In this document: in pieces, positions 49,282 through 58,312 of the stretch
How the letters are laid out: each line of letters opens with the position of its first letter
Position numbering within the stretch: the first letter of the stretch is position 1
NCBI GenBank assembly: GCA_017642335.1
Contig: JAGCPF010000037.1
Coordinates: 51,276 to 115,275 of the forward strand
Source: Fibrobacter sp.
GTDB lineage: Bacteria > Fibrobacterota > Fibrobacteria > Fibrobacterales > Fibrobacteraceae
Direction of reading: 5' to 3'
DNA: 64,000 nt
Position numbers and translations under genes: made by a program
The notes under the pieces: generated by a model
Databases searched by the model: none
Seen by the model: only the letters and a program-made list of their open reading frames with translations
Told to the model about the DNA's origin: nothing

Positions 49282-52200
49282 ATGGCAAAATTGATTAACT
49301 TCAATGGGCATTTCTGCGAGTCCGACTATGAATACGCTTTTATCGCCTTCCTTGAAACGGAAGGCTGGCTGTATTTGCCAGGGAATAAACTTGCCAGAAA
49401 AGAAATCAAGGATGTTCTCCATACCGATGATGTCAAGGAATATTTGAAAACGACAAATCCTGATTTGTCCAGTGAGGATGTCGAAAAACTATTCGATACG
49501 ATTCGCCTTGTAGGTGCCGAAAGCGACTTTGCTACACTTCATAAATTTTATGGTTGGCTCATTGATGGCATTCAATTTACCCCGCAAAATGGTGAGCCGA
49601 GGTCGATTCCGCTGATTGACTTTGAACATCCTGAAAATAACATTTTTCGGGTGGTTAACCAACTTACGATCGAATATGTCAATAACGGCAAAAAAGAAAA
49701 TCGTCGCCCCGATGTATTGCTCTATGTAAACGGAATGCCGCTTTGCGTTATTGAACTGAAAAATCCTGCTGATGCGAATGCAACAATCTGTGATGCTTGG
49801 GAACAAATCAACATCCGCTATTGGCGCGATATTCCACATCTTTTGCATTATTGTCCTCTGGCTTGTATTTCTGATGGTGTAAAGACCCGCCTTGGAACCG
49901 TTCGCACGCCTTATGAACATTTCTATGCTTGGCGCCGCATCAATGATGGCGATAAGGTTTCGACAATGCCGTTTGCTGAAACCGAGGCGATGATAAAAGG
50001 CGTTTATAGCCCTGTCCGTTTCCTTGAAATCTTCCGCGATTACATCTATTTCCAGGATAGCGAATACGACCACGACGAAAAGGAAATCGTTTGCCGGTAT
50101 CCTCAGTTCTTTGCTTCGCGTTTGCTAAAACAAAGCATCGTTAAGTCGGTCACTGAAAAAAGCGGCAAGGGTGGCACCTATTTCGGTGCTACGGGGTGTG
50201 GCAAAACCTATACGATGGCATTTTTGGCGCGTCAGCTGGCTCTCCGCTGTTCGGATATTCCAGAAATCGGCTCTCCGACAATCGTAATGATTGTTGACCG
50301 AGAAGAATTGCAAAAGCAGGGCGCAAAACTCTTTACCAAGAGTACGGAATTCCTAAACCTTGGTGCTGTTGAGGTGGTTAAGAACCGAGCCATGTTGCGT
50401 GAAGAATTGGGTGCGCGTAAAAGCGGTGGTTTTTACATCTGCACTATCCAGAAATTCTGCGACCGTGAAGATGATAAAATCGGCTTGATTAATGACCGAG
50501 CAAATATCATCTGTTTTTCGGATGAGGCACACCGCACGCAACTGGAACACTCCAAGAAAATCCAGTTCAGCAAAGATGTTGACGAAAATATGAGGGCTAT
50601 GCTTTCGAAGCCTTATGCAAAGGTTTTGCGCGAAGCGTTCCCGCATGCAACTTTCGTTGGCTTTACCGGCACGCCGATTGCAGAAACATACCAGACCTTC
50701 GGTGACGAAATTGATCGCTACACGATGGACCAGGCTGTTGCTGATGGGTTGACTGTTCCCATCAAGTATCATCCGCGAATTGCAAAGGTCTTGCTGGATA
50801 AGGCGAAAGCCAAGGAAATCGAAGATTACTACAAGAAATGCGCCGAAGATGGCGCAACAGCCGAAGATATTCAGGCAAGCAAAAAGGCGATGAGCTCCAT
50901 GGAAGTGATTCTTGGTGATCCCGCCCGTTTGGAACGCCTTGCCGTCGATATTCACGACCATTATGTATCTAGTTGTGCTGGCGACCCTGACAGAGTCCAG
51001 AAAGCGATGGTGGTTTGTTCTTCTCGCCCGATTGCCTATGCTTTGCTTACGCAATTCAAGGCGAAGTATCCGGAATGGTTTGTGGAAAAGAAAACGCCTG
51101 ATGGCGTCGTGGCAACGGAAGAAGAACTGAAAAAATTGAAACCGATGCCGTTTATGGCAATGGTTTCTAGTGTCGGGAGCAACGACCCCAAGGAAATGTA
51201 TGATTATCTTGGGGGTGTCAAGAACGATTCCCGTTCTGAAGATATGGATGCCGCTTTTAAAGAGGAAAAGTCGAATTTCCATATTGTTATTGTGGTGGAT
51301 ATGTGGATTACAGGGTTTGATGTTCCCTGCCTTACATATATGTACAATGACAAACCGCTGAAAAAGCACATGCTTATCCAGACTATAAGCCGAGTGAACC
51401 GCAAAAATCCAGGAAAGGACTTCGGGTTGATAGTGGACTATATCGGCATTCGCGATAACATGCGCGAAGCGATGAAAATCTATGGCGGTGATTCCTCTGT
51501 TGCCCCGACAGTTGACGATGTGGAACAGGCGACGGTTGTTTTCAGGGAAGAACTTGAAATCTTGAAGAGATTGTTTGTCGATTACGACGTCTCGCCGTTC
51601 TTGGATCCGAATTGCGATCCTGCAAAACGATATATGCTGTTGGCAAAAGCGGCGGAATATGTATTTACCTCTACGCAGGAACTCAATTCTGAAAGTAAAA
51701 ATGGGGCGCACAAGCCGCAAAAGGTTTCTTTCAAGAATTATTTCTTGCAGGTTGTGAAGCGCATGCGCATGGCATTTGATGTTTGCTCTCCTTCAGGAAA
51801 CTTGAGCGAAGAAGAATCGGCGCTGACTCAATGCTTTATGGCTATTGCGGGTTTTGTTCGCAAAATGAGCGGAACGAGCGATATTGACGCTGATACCATG
51901 AACCGAAATGTCGCCAAAATGGTGGAAGAAGCGCTCAAGTACAACAAGGTGGAAAGCATTCTTGATAATGGCGAAGAAGAGAATATCTTCGGTCCTGAAT
52001 TTTACGAGAAACTTTCCGATGTCAAGATGCCCGCGACAAAGCTTGAGCTTTTGGTGAAAATGCTCCGCAAGCAAATCAAGGAATTTGGAAAGATTAACCA
52101 AATTGCGGCACAATCGTTCCAGGAAATGCTTGAACGGACTATCGCCGAATATCACGAACGGCGCAAAACTCTTTCTGCTGAAGAAGCGGGGGAAACGCAG

Positions 52201-52614
52201 GAACATGCATCTGATGAAATTATCAAGAACGCCACTGCGCAGGCTCTTGAAATTTTACGCCAGATGAATGAGAATCGCGAAAGTTTCCGCAAGATTGGGC
52301 TTACCTTTGAAGAAAAAGCTTTCTATGATATTTTGCTTGCTCTTCGTGACCAATACAATTTTGAATATGGCGAAGACAAGGAAATTGATGGCGTTGTTAT
52401 AAATGAAAAATGTAAGGCTCTGGCGAAAAAGGTAAAAGAAATCATTGATACCAAGTCATCTTTTGCTGACTGGCTTAACAATCAGAATGTCCGCAACCAG
52501 CTAAAGCTTGACATCAAGATTTGTCTGGTGAAAAACGGCTACCCGCCACAGTACAGCCCCGAAGTTTTCAGCAAAGTCATGGAACAAGTTGAAAACTTTG
52601 AGGAGAATGCCTAA
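49282..52614 (+). CDS. hsdR: Type I restriction endonuclease subunit
   Basis: ATP-dependent translocase and nuclease subunit, about 1110 residues. N-terminal PD-(D/E)XK nuclease with RPDVLLYVNGMPLCVIELKNP, Walker A in GATGCGKTYTMAF, DEAH box in FSDEAHRTQ, helicase motif III-like FTGTPI and motif VI TISRVNRKNPGKDFG. The ATG at 49282 is 2 nt after the hsdS stop with GGAGGAA just upstream; the frame is open from 49243 but that part overlaps hsdS. The gene looks intact, so the system is probably active. Confidence 0.95.
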   Translation: MAKLINFNGHFCESDYEYAFIAFLETEGWLYLPGNKLARKEIKDVLHTDDVKEYLKTTNPDLSSEDVEKLFDTIRLVGAESDFATLHKFYGWLIDGIQFTPQNGEPRSIPLIDFEHPENNIFRVVNQLTIEYVNNGKKENRRPDVLLYVNGMPLCVIELKNPADANATICDAWEQINIRYWRDIPHLLHYCPLACISDGVKTRLGTVRTPYEHFYAWRRINDGDKVSTMPFAETEAMIKGVYSPVRFLEIFRDYIYFQDSEYDHDEKEIVCRYPQFFASRLLKQSIVKSVTEKSGKGGTYFGATGCGKTYTMAFLARQLALRCSDIPEIGSPTIVMIVDREELQKQGAKLFTKSTEFLNLGAVEVVKNRAMLREELGARKSGGFYICTIQKFCDREDDKIGLINDRANIICFSDEAHRTQLEHSKKIQFSKDVDENMRAMLSKPYAKVLREAFPHATFVGFTGTPIAETYQTFGDEIDRYTMDQAVADGLTVPIKYHPRIAKVLLDKAKAKEIEDYYKKCAEDGATAEDIQASKKAMSSMEVILGDPARLERLAVDIHDHYVSSCAGDPDRVQKAMVVCSSRPIAYALLTQFKAKYPEWFVEKKTPDGVVATEEELKKLKPMPFMAMVSSVGSNDPKEMYDYLGGVKNDSRSEDMDAAFKEEKSNFHIVIVVDMWITGFDVPCLTYMYNDKPLKKHMLIQTISRVNRKNPGKDFGLIVDYIGIRDNMREAMKIYGGDSSVAPTVDDVEQATVVFREELEILKRLFVDYDVSPFLDPNCDPAKRYMLLAKAAEYVFTSTQELNSESKNGAHKPQKVSFKNYFLQVVKRMRMAFDVCSPSGNLSEEESALTQCFMAIAGFVRKMSGTSDIDADTMNRNVAKMVEEALKYNKVESILDNGEEENIFGPEFYEKLSDVKMPATKLELLVKMLRKQIKEFGKINQIAAQSFQEMLERTIAEYHERRKTLSAEEAGETQEHASDEIIKNATAQALEILRQMNENRESFRKIGLTFEEKAFYDILLALRDQYNFEYGEDKEIDGVVINEKCKALAKKVKEIIDTKSSFADWLNNQNVRNQLKLDIKICLVKNGYPPQYSPEVFSKVMEQVENFEENA

Positions 52615-52616
52615 AT

Positions 52617-52642
52617 AGTATAAGCCTATTGGGGCTTATACT
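52617..52642. terminator. Possible bidirectional terminator between hsdR and KAP gene
   Basis: Perfect 10-bp inverted repeat AGTATAAGCC/GGCTTATACT with a 6-nt loop between the convergent genes. It lacks a clear T-tract and overlaps the stop of the KAP gene. Confidence 0.45.
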
Positions 52643-54099
52643 AGTGCATCAAGCGTTTTTCGGAATGCTTTGATGAAGGCTACTTCGGATGGAATGGGAC
52701 CTGCTCCAGTATACTTTATTTCTGTTGATTTGGGAGGATTATAGAAAATTTTTGTATAAGACTCTGGAAATAACAAATCAAATTCATAAACAGTTTTTGT
52801 TTGCTTCCTGCCGTTTCCATACAGTCTTTCATAACAACTAGACGTACTCCATTTAGCGAAAGATTGTTCAAATGCAAATGTATTGGTAATTCCTTCAATA
52901 TGGGATAAATCAGGAATTTGCATATACAATTTATGGGGCTGATCTTGATTTCCTTGGTGCTTTATTATAGGAAGTCCTTTCTTTAAAATCGATTTGCAAA
53001 GGCAGTCTATTAACTCTATGCACAACGTGTTGTATCTTAGGTGCATATCAAGAGAACTATCTAAGGCTGTTATCTCATGAGCAGTCTTTACCAAATGGAT
53101 TAGTTCTAATTTGCTTCTCATCGGGAAAAACGAAAGTACTTCTGTGAAAAACCTTTCAACATATTCTCTTCCATTGGTGTCGCTAGAGTCGAATTTTTCT
53201 TCAAAACCTTCAAGAAGCGATAATGGATTCTCTATTTGTTCTCCATTAGAAACAGGGATAATCATTTGAAAAAACTTTTTGAAGTAATAATTCCCGAATT
53301 GAATTTGGGATTCTTCAAAATTTTCGTAAAAAATAGATCCAGGTCTAACATCTGCAGCCGTATATTTTTGTTTTAGATTGAATTCGCGTCCAAAGGTCTT
53401 TGCAATGGAACCGAGTAATTCACTTTTATTAATTGCTGCTAACTGAATAAAGGTGTATTTATCTGATACGGTGTCAAAGCATATATGATGCAGTCGTTGC
53501 ATGACTTTTATTGCGTATTCAGGTAGGCAACGATCAAGTTCATCGACAACAATAACAATGTTGGCAAATTTTGTATCGTTTTCTGATAAAACGTTTTTTA
53601 ACTGTAGCAGATGCTCGCGAACACTGTTTAAAGCTTCTTTTAAACCTTGATTGTTATCAAAAGTGGTAGATATGCTAGAATCTGAATCTTTTTTAATCGC
53701 TTTTTTCCCAGATTCTAGGATGTCGTCAAAACCTATACCAAATTTATTTGTCAGGATGGTCGAAATGACTTCTGCAAAAAAAGATAATGCAATTTTCAGT
53801 TTTTCTTTTTTATTTTTGTCAGTAAGAGAGCCCTGTAATTGATTCAACTTGTCAACGATAACAGACAATAATGCAACGAGAGGCTCTTCGTAATATTCAT
53901 TTTCCCAGCAATTGTAGTGAATTACTAAATAGTTCTGTAATTCAAGTTTCTGCTCAAGTTCCTTTAGTATCCATGATTTGCCGCAACCCCATTTGCCGTC
54001 TATGGCAAAAGAAAAGCCTTCGTGAGCGTCTGTTTTCTGAGTGATGATATTGCTTAATAATTCAATAAATGGTCCGCGTCCAAGTCTATCCTGCTGCAT
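52636..54099 (-). CDS. KAP-family P-loop NTPase
   Basis: 487 residues. Walker A in FAIDGKWGCGKSWILKEL (about residues 30-47), the KAP-typical YNCWENEYYEEPLVALL after it, and Walker B in NIVIVVDELDRCLPEYAIKVMQRL. KAP NTPases are membrane-linked STAND-like ATPases found in phage-resistance loci among others. Two transmembrane segments, common in KAP proteins, are not obvious here. The gene is AT-rich and convergent with hsdR. AAAGGA precedes the ATG and a TATATTTTG element lies just upstream. A defence role is inferred from family and neighbours only. Confidence 0.85.
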   Translation of the reverse strand: MQQDRLGRGPFIELLSNIITQKTDAHEGFSFAIDGKWGCGKSWILKELEQKLELQNYLVIHYNCWENEYYEEPLVALLSVIVDKLNQLQGSLTDKNKKEKLKIALSFFAEVISTILTNKFGIGFDDILESGKKAIKKDSDSSISTTFDNNQGLKEALNSVREHLLQLKNVLSENDTKFANIVIVVDELDRCLPEYAIKVMQRLHHICFDTVSDKYTFIQLAAINKSELLGSIAKTFGREFNLKQKYTAADVRPGSIFYENFEESQIQFGNYYFKKFFQMIIPVSNGEQIENPLSLLEGFEEKFDSSDTNGREYVERFFTEVLSFFPMRSKLELIHLVKTAHEITALDSSLDMHLRYNTLCIELIDCLCKSILKKGLPIIKHQGNQDQPHKLYMQIPDLSHIEGITNTFAFEQSFAKWSTSSCYERLYGNGRKQTKTVYEFDLLFPESYTKIFYNPPKSTEIKYTGAGPIPSEVAFIKAFRKTLDALV

Positions 54100-54172
54100 A
54101 TTTAAAATCCTTTTTTCAAAATATAGTTTGTTTGAAAAAAAAGTATTAAGGATAGAATTCCCTTGACGTCAG

Positions 54173-55015
54173 CTACCCCACTTCCACTAGAAATTCTTCC
54201 CGTTTCAATCCATATTCTGCATAGGGATCTTCTTCAGGATATCCGATGGGGTTGCACAGGAGCAAGTGGCGTTTGCCTTTCGCGTCGGTGTATTCGCGTT
54301 TCATTGCGATATGCGTGTGGCCCGCTTGCCAAATGCTTCCGTCGTCCATCTTTTCGAGATAGGGAGCGCCGAGGAAATAGAAGAAGTTCGAGCAGGGATC
54401 GTTCCGGTAACGTTCAGGCATCTCGAATTCCAGGGGCAGAAAATGCGTCATCATGATTTTGGGACGTTGCGTTGTCAGCGCCCGCATCGCCCTATTGTAA
54501 TGTCTCCAAAGGCGGCCGGTATCGTTCTTCATGTATTTCCAGTGCCTACCATCGAACCAGCGGGTCGCCCAAAGCATCTTGTTCAGCACCTCGGAAGCGG
54601 CGGGCGAATGTATGTACTTGAAATCGCACATTCCCATGCATCCCGCGACATCGCCAGCAATGCGGTTTTCGAGCAGCTGGACGTTCTTGATTTTATCGGC
54701 CTCGGCGAGGAAGTACGCGATTTTTTCTTCGGAGTTGGCAAACTCGCGGTCAACCCCGTACCGTCCGCCAAGTTCCATGATGATATCATGGTTCCCGAGA
54801 CACACGTAAACGGCGGCATATTTTTCAGCGATGAATTTCAGGAACTCCACGTAGGTGAAGTAGTCATTCGCGATGTCGCCCGCAATGCAGCAAGCGTCAG
54901 CGGGTAGAAAATTCCGCTCGAAGAAAATTTCGAAATGCTTCCGCAAAGTCGAGACATTCCTGGAAAACGACGTGTAGAAATCTACATGCAAGTCGCTTAT
55001 AAAAAAGAACTTCAT
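54173..55015 (-). CDS. Calcineurin-like metallophosphoesterase
   Basis: 280 residues with all five metallophosphoesterase blocks: DLHVDF, GDIAND, GNHDI, MTHFLPLEF and AGHTHIAM. No signal peptide, so cytoplasmic. Substrate unknown; the family includes protein phosphatases, nucleotidases and cyclic-nucleotide hydrolases. TATAGATT ends about 6 nt before the ATG and there is no Shine-Dalgarno. It lies between the KAP and AlbA_2 genes; whether it belongs to the island or the core genome is unclear, but its base composition is nearer the core. Confidence 0.88.
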   Translation of the reverse strand: MKFFFISDLHVDFYTSFSRNVSTLRKHFEIFFERNFLPADACCIAGDIANDYFTYVEFLKFIAEKYAAVYVCLGNHDIIMELGGRYGVDREFANSEEKIAYFLAEADKIKNVQLLENRIAGDVAGCMGMCDFKYIHSPAASEVLNKMLWATRWFDGRHWKYMKNDTGRLWRHYNRAMRALTTQRPKIMMTHFLPLEFEMPERYRNDPCSNFFYFLGAPYLEKMDDGSIWQAGHTHIAMKREYTDAKGKRHLLLCNPIGYPEEDPYAEYGLKREEFLVEVG

Positions 55016-55092
55016 AACCGTAATCTATATTCGCGCACCAACTATGTCAAGAGCTTGAGCTGCAGACATTTTTTTGTGAAAAAAAACACCTC

Positions 55093-55121
55093 TTGACATC
55101 GCCATCCCGTTTATATATATT
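55093..55121 (+). promoter_or_regulatory. Consensus promoter of the AlbA_2 gene
   Basis: TTGACA (55093-55098), a 17-nt spacer and TATATT (55116-55121). The transcript would have a leader of about 98 nt before the ATG at 55226; the leader contains small hairpins but no recognised riboswitch. This is the only sizeable content of the 55016-55225 gap. Confidence 0.6.
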
Positions 55122-55225
55122 ACTCCCGTAATTCGACAATCCCTGTGACAGTCGACATAGACCATTCGGTCCGTAGTGCATTCGCGATGGGGCAACATCA
55201 ACTTTTTTGTCCCCGGACTTAACCA

Positions 55226-56644
55226 ATGGCTATATCTGAAGACCTTATCAAGAACTTGATTTCTCTTCCCCATGAATATGAGTGGCTTGACATTAAAGGC
55301 AACTGGTTCTCGAAAGAAGAAATCGGGGAATACATTTCTGCAATTTCCAATGGAGCGGCCCTGTGCGGGCGAGAATACGGCTATGTCGTTTGGGGCGTAG
55401 ATGACGCCTCACATGAAATCATTGGAACAACTGTAAATTTTAACAAGGACATTGATCACGAGCCCTATAAGCACTATCTTGCTCGAAATCTAAAGCCGAG
55501 CGTTACTTTCGAAGCCGAAGACGTGCTGATTGATGGCAAGCGCATTGTCCTGTTGACGGTTCCTGCGGCAAAATCTGTTCCGACAAAGTTTGCATCTCAG
55601 GCTTTTATTCGGATTGGCTCTAGCAAAGAAAAACTGTCAAAATTTCCTGAATGGGAGATTCGTCTTTTGAATGTCCTTTCTAACGGTATTCCGACGATTG
55701 TCAATACGGCGGCACCCGATTATGCTCAGGACCTGACTTTTGAAAAACTGTTCATGTATTACGGAGCGAAGGGAATCGAACTCCGAAGGGAAACTTTCAA
55801 GAAATCTCTCAAATTATTGACTACCGATGGTCGCTATAATATAATGGCATTATTACTTTCGGATGTTAACGATATTCCGATTCGTGTTTCGGTGTTTAGT
55901 GGGAAAAGCAAGGCAGACACGTTGTTCTCGGTAAAGGAATATGGGAACTCCTGCATTCTGTATGCGATGGACAAAATTTTGGAATATGGTGACGCAATTA
56001 ACATCATTCAGGCCGACGAGCGCGGTCGCATTTCCGAGCGAAAGGATGTGCCGCTTTTTGATTACGAGGCTTTCCACGAAGCTATCCTGAATGCGTTCAT
56101 TCACAACAAGTGGCTGGGTTTGAACGCCCCAATGATAAGCGTCTTTACGGACCGAATAGAGATTGTTTCGCACGGCGGGCTCGGGTTTGAGCAGGATATG
56201 GAAGGCTTTTTCAAAGGGGTGAGCATCCCTGTCAATGAGGTTCTTGCGTCTTTATTTTTGCAGCTTCGGCTAAGCGAGCGTTCGGGGCGCGGCGTGCCGA
56301 AGATCGTCGAGGCGTATGGGCGGGATTCTATAAGTATCGAAAAGAACTTCATTGTGGTGACGATTCCTTTTAACAGGATTAACGTGACGCCTTTTGAGCT
56401 GAACGAAGGTGTTGGGATTGAAGCCATCAAGGGTACACAGAAAGGTTCACAGAAAAGTACACAGAAAAGTTCACAGAAAATTTTGTCGCTAATTTCCGAA
56501 AACGCTTGGATAACAACGCAAGAAATGGCTGATATCTTGGGTATTTCAAGGAGGGCTGTTGCAAAGCAGCTTGCGAATTTGCAAATCAAGGGAATTGTGA
56601 AACGTGTGGGCCCTGATAAGGGCGGCTACTGGGAAATTTTCTAA
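55226..56644 (+). CDS. AlbA_2 (Schlafen-type) ATPase-like protein with C-terminal winged helix
   Basis: 472 residues. N-terminal AlbA_2/Schlafen-type domain (EYEWLDIKGNWFSKEEIGEYISAISNGA, GYVVWGVDD), a middle region, and a GHKL-ATPase-like part with NAFIHNKWLG and VFTDRIEIVSHGGLG. The C-terminus is a winged helix (TTQEMADILGISRRAVAKQL, GIVKRVGPDKGGYWE). Four tetrapeptide repeats (GTQK, GSQK, STQK, SSQK) link the two. Family members are annotated as transcriptional regulators or ATP-binding proteins; function here is unknown. It stands alone between the island and the rdgB operon. Confidence 0.85.
   Translation: MAISEDLIKNLISLPHEYEWLDIKGNWFSKEEIGEYISAISNGAALCGREYGYVVWGVDDASHEIIGTTVNFNKDIDHEPYKHYLARNLKPSVTFEAEDVLIDGKRIVLLTVPAAKSVPTKFASQAFIRIGSSKEKLSKFPEWEIRLLNVLSNGIPTIVNTAAPDYAQDLTFEKLFMYYGAKGIELRRETFKKSLKLLTTDGRYNIMALLLSDVNDIPIRVSVFSGKSKADTLFSVKEYGNSCILYAMDKILEYGDAINIIQADERGRISERKDVPLFDYEAFHEAILNAFIHNKWLGLNAPMISVFTDRIEIVSHGGLGFEQDMEGFFKGVSIPVNEVLASLFLQLRLSERSGRGVPKIVEAYGRDSISIEKNFIVVTIPFNRINVTPFELNEGVGIEAIKGTQKGSQKSTQKSSQKILSLISENAWITTQEMADILGISRRAVAKQLANLQIKGIVKRVGPDKGGYWEIF
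56432..56479. repeat. 12-bp tandem repeat in AlbA_2 gene
   Basis: Four 12-bp units of the form (G/A)GT(A/T)CACAGAAA encoding GTQK-GSQK-STQK-SSQK, a short linker before the winged helix. Confidence 0.85.
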
Positions 56645-56685
56645 ATTTGGGGCGCAAGGAGTTACAGAACTTCAAAAAGCGCCCC

Positions 56686-57312
56686 ATGAAGCATCTTTTC
56701 GTCATCGCCACCGCCAGCAGCGGGAAAATTAGGGATTTCGCCCACATCCTGGGCACGGACCACTACGAATTCAAGACACTCAAGGACATCGGATTCGATG
56801 AAGAAATCATCGAAGACGGGAAATCATTTGCCGAAAACGCCATCATCAAGTCGAGCACCACGGCCCGCTGGCTCGCCAAGCGCGGCATCGAGGCGACCGT
56901 ACTCGCCGACGACTCCGGGCTCGAGGTTTTCGCCCTGAACGGCGAGCCGGGCATCTACAGCGCCCGCTACAGCGGCGGCCACGGCAACGACGACGAGAAC
57001 AACAACCTTCTGCTGAAAAAGCTCGAAGGGATTGCCGAGCGCAAGGCACGCTACTTTTGCGCCCTCGCCTACCAGACCATCACCACGGATGCCAGCGGGA
57101 ACCTCGCCATCAGCGAACCCGTCGTATTCGAAGGCGAATGCCGCGGCGAAATCAACCACGCCCCCGTAGGCGACATGGGTTTCGGCTACGATCCGCTGTT
57201 TGTCCCCGACGGCGAAACGCGCACGTTCGCGCAGATGGAACTCGAAGAGAAAAAGCTCATCAGCCACCGCGGCAACGCCATCCGCGCACTGAAAAAGGCT
57301 CTCCACAAGTAA
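56686..57312 (+). CDS. rdgB: Non-canonical purine NTP pyrophosphatase (RdgB/HAM1)
   Basis: Hydrolyses ITP, dITP and XTP to monophosphates, keeping them out of nucleic acids. Motifs: IATASSGKIRDFAHIL at the N-terminus, DDSGLEVFALNGEPGIYSARYSG and GFGYDPLFVPDG, with SHRGNAIRALKK at the end. The ATG at 56686 matches the family start; the frame opens with a TTG at 56647. GC-rich like the core genome. dus follows 33 nt later. Confidence 0.93.
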   Translation: MKHLFVIATASSGKIRDFAHILGTDHYEFKTLKDIGFDEEIIEDGKSFAENAIIKSSTTARWLAKRGIEATVLADDSGLEVFALNGEPGIYSARYSGGHGNDDENNNLLLKKLEGIAERKARYFCALAYQTITTDASGNLAISEPVVFEGECRGEINHAPVGDMGFGYDPLFVPDGETRTFAQMELEEKKLISHRGNAIRALKKALHK

Positions 57313-57345
57313 CGCGGGCAAAAGCGCCTACAACGGAACCGCGCC

Positions 57346-58308
57346 ATGCAAGTCCTGTTCGCCCCGCTGCAAGGTTACACCACAGGCATCTACCGCAAGG
57401 CCCATGCCGAAATCTTCGGCGGTGTCGACGCTTATTACGCGCCCTTCCTGCGGGTGGAAAACGGCCGCCCCCGTGAAAAGGACCTGCGCGACATTGAAGG
57501 CGACTTTGAAAGTGGCCGCAATTTTATTGTCGGCGCAAAGACCGTGCCGCAGATTATCGCGAACAGCGTTGACGAATTCAAGGTTCTCGCCGACGCCATC
57601 GTGCAAAAGGGGTTCACGGAAATCGACTTCAACATGGGATGTCCCTTCCCGATGCAGGTCAGCCGCCACCGCGGAGCCGGCCTGCTGAGCGACACGCAGA
57701 CCGTCAAGGCAATCATGGACGAAATCGCGCGCCTCACGGCCAACGGTTCCGTAAAGTTTTCCGTCAAGATGCGGCTCGGGCAAGACTCCCCCGACGAAGC
57801 GTTCGCGCTGCTGCCCATCCTGAACGACGCCCCGCTCGCCCACATCACGCTCCACCCGAGGCTCGGCAAGCAGCAATACAAGGGCGCCATCGACTTTACC
57901 GCTTTCGTGCGGTTCTACGAGGAATGCCGCCACCCCCTCGTCTACAACGGCGACATCACGACCGTCGGCCAGATTCGCAAGATGGAATCGGGCTACCCCA
58001 AGCTGGCAGGCATCATGATCGGGCGTGGGTTGCTCGCACGCCCAAGCCTCGCCGCCGAATACAAGGCCGCAGCCGACGCAGTCAGCATCAGCGAAAGGGA
58101 CTTGCTGGGCAAAATTCTCACGATGCACGGCAGGCTGTACGAACACGCACGCAGCACCTACCAGGGCGACAGCCAGATTCTCTCGCACATCAAGAGCTTC
58201 TGGGAATACCTGGAGCCAAGCATCCCCAAGAAGGCCTTCAAGAAAATCAAGAAAGCAGGAAACCTGGGCGAATACGACGCTGCCGTCCAGTCGCTCGACA
58301 TGGAGTAG
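57346..58308 (+). CDS. dus: tRNA-dihydrouridine synthase
   Basis: FMN-dependent reduction of uridine in tRNA D-loops. The 320 residues show VLFAPLQGYTTGIYR at the N-terminus, the catalytic Cys in FNMGCPFPMQVSRHRGAGLL, VKMRLGQDSPDE, HPRLGKQQYKG and VYNGDITT. The start at 57346 gives the usual barrel start; no strong Shine-Dalgarno. Which Dus subfamily and which uridine are not clear. The radical SAM gene starts 4 nt after its stop. Confidence 0.9.
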   Translation: MQVLFAPLQGYTTGIYRKAHAEIFGGVDAYYAPFLRVENGRPREKDLRDIEGDFESGRNFIVGAKTVPQIIANSVDEFKVLADAIVQKGFTEIDFNMGCPFPMQVSRHRGAGLLSDTQTVKAIMDEIARLTANGSVKFSVKMRLGQDSPDEAFALLPILNDAPLAHITLHPRLGKQQYKGAIDFTAFVRFYEECRHPLVYNGDITTVGQIRKMESGYPKLAGIMIGRGLLARPSLAAEYKAAADAVSISERDLLGKILTMHGRLYEHARSTYQGDSQILSHIKSFWEYLEPSIPKKAFKKIKKAGNLGEYDAAVQSLDME

Positions 58309-58312
58309 GCCG

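Noticed and set aside
50353..51720. 455-codon frame antisense to hsdR
   Set aside because: Shadow frame; hsdR motifs are unambiguous on the + strand.
55025..55273. 82-codon minus-strand frame in the gap before the AlbA_2 gene
   Set aside because: It overlaps the AlbA_2 start and the consensus promoter of that gene and has no recognisable features.
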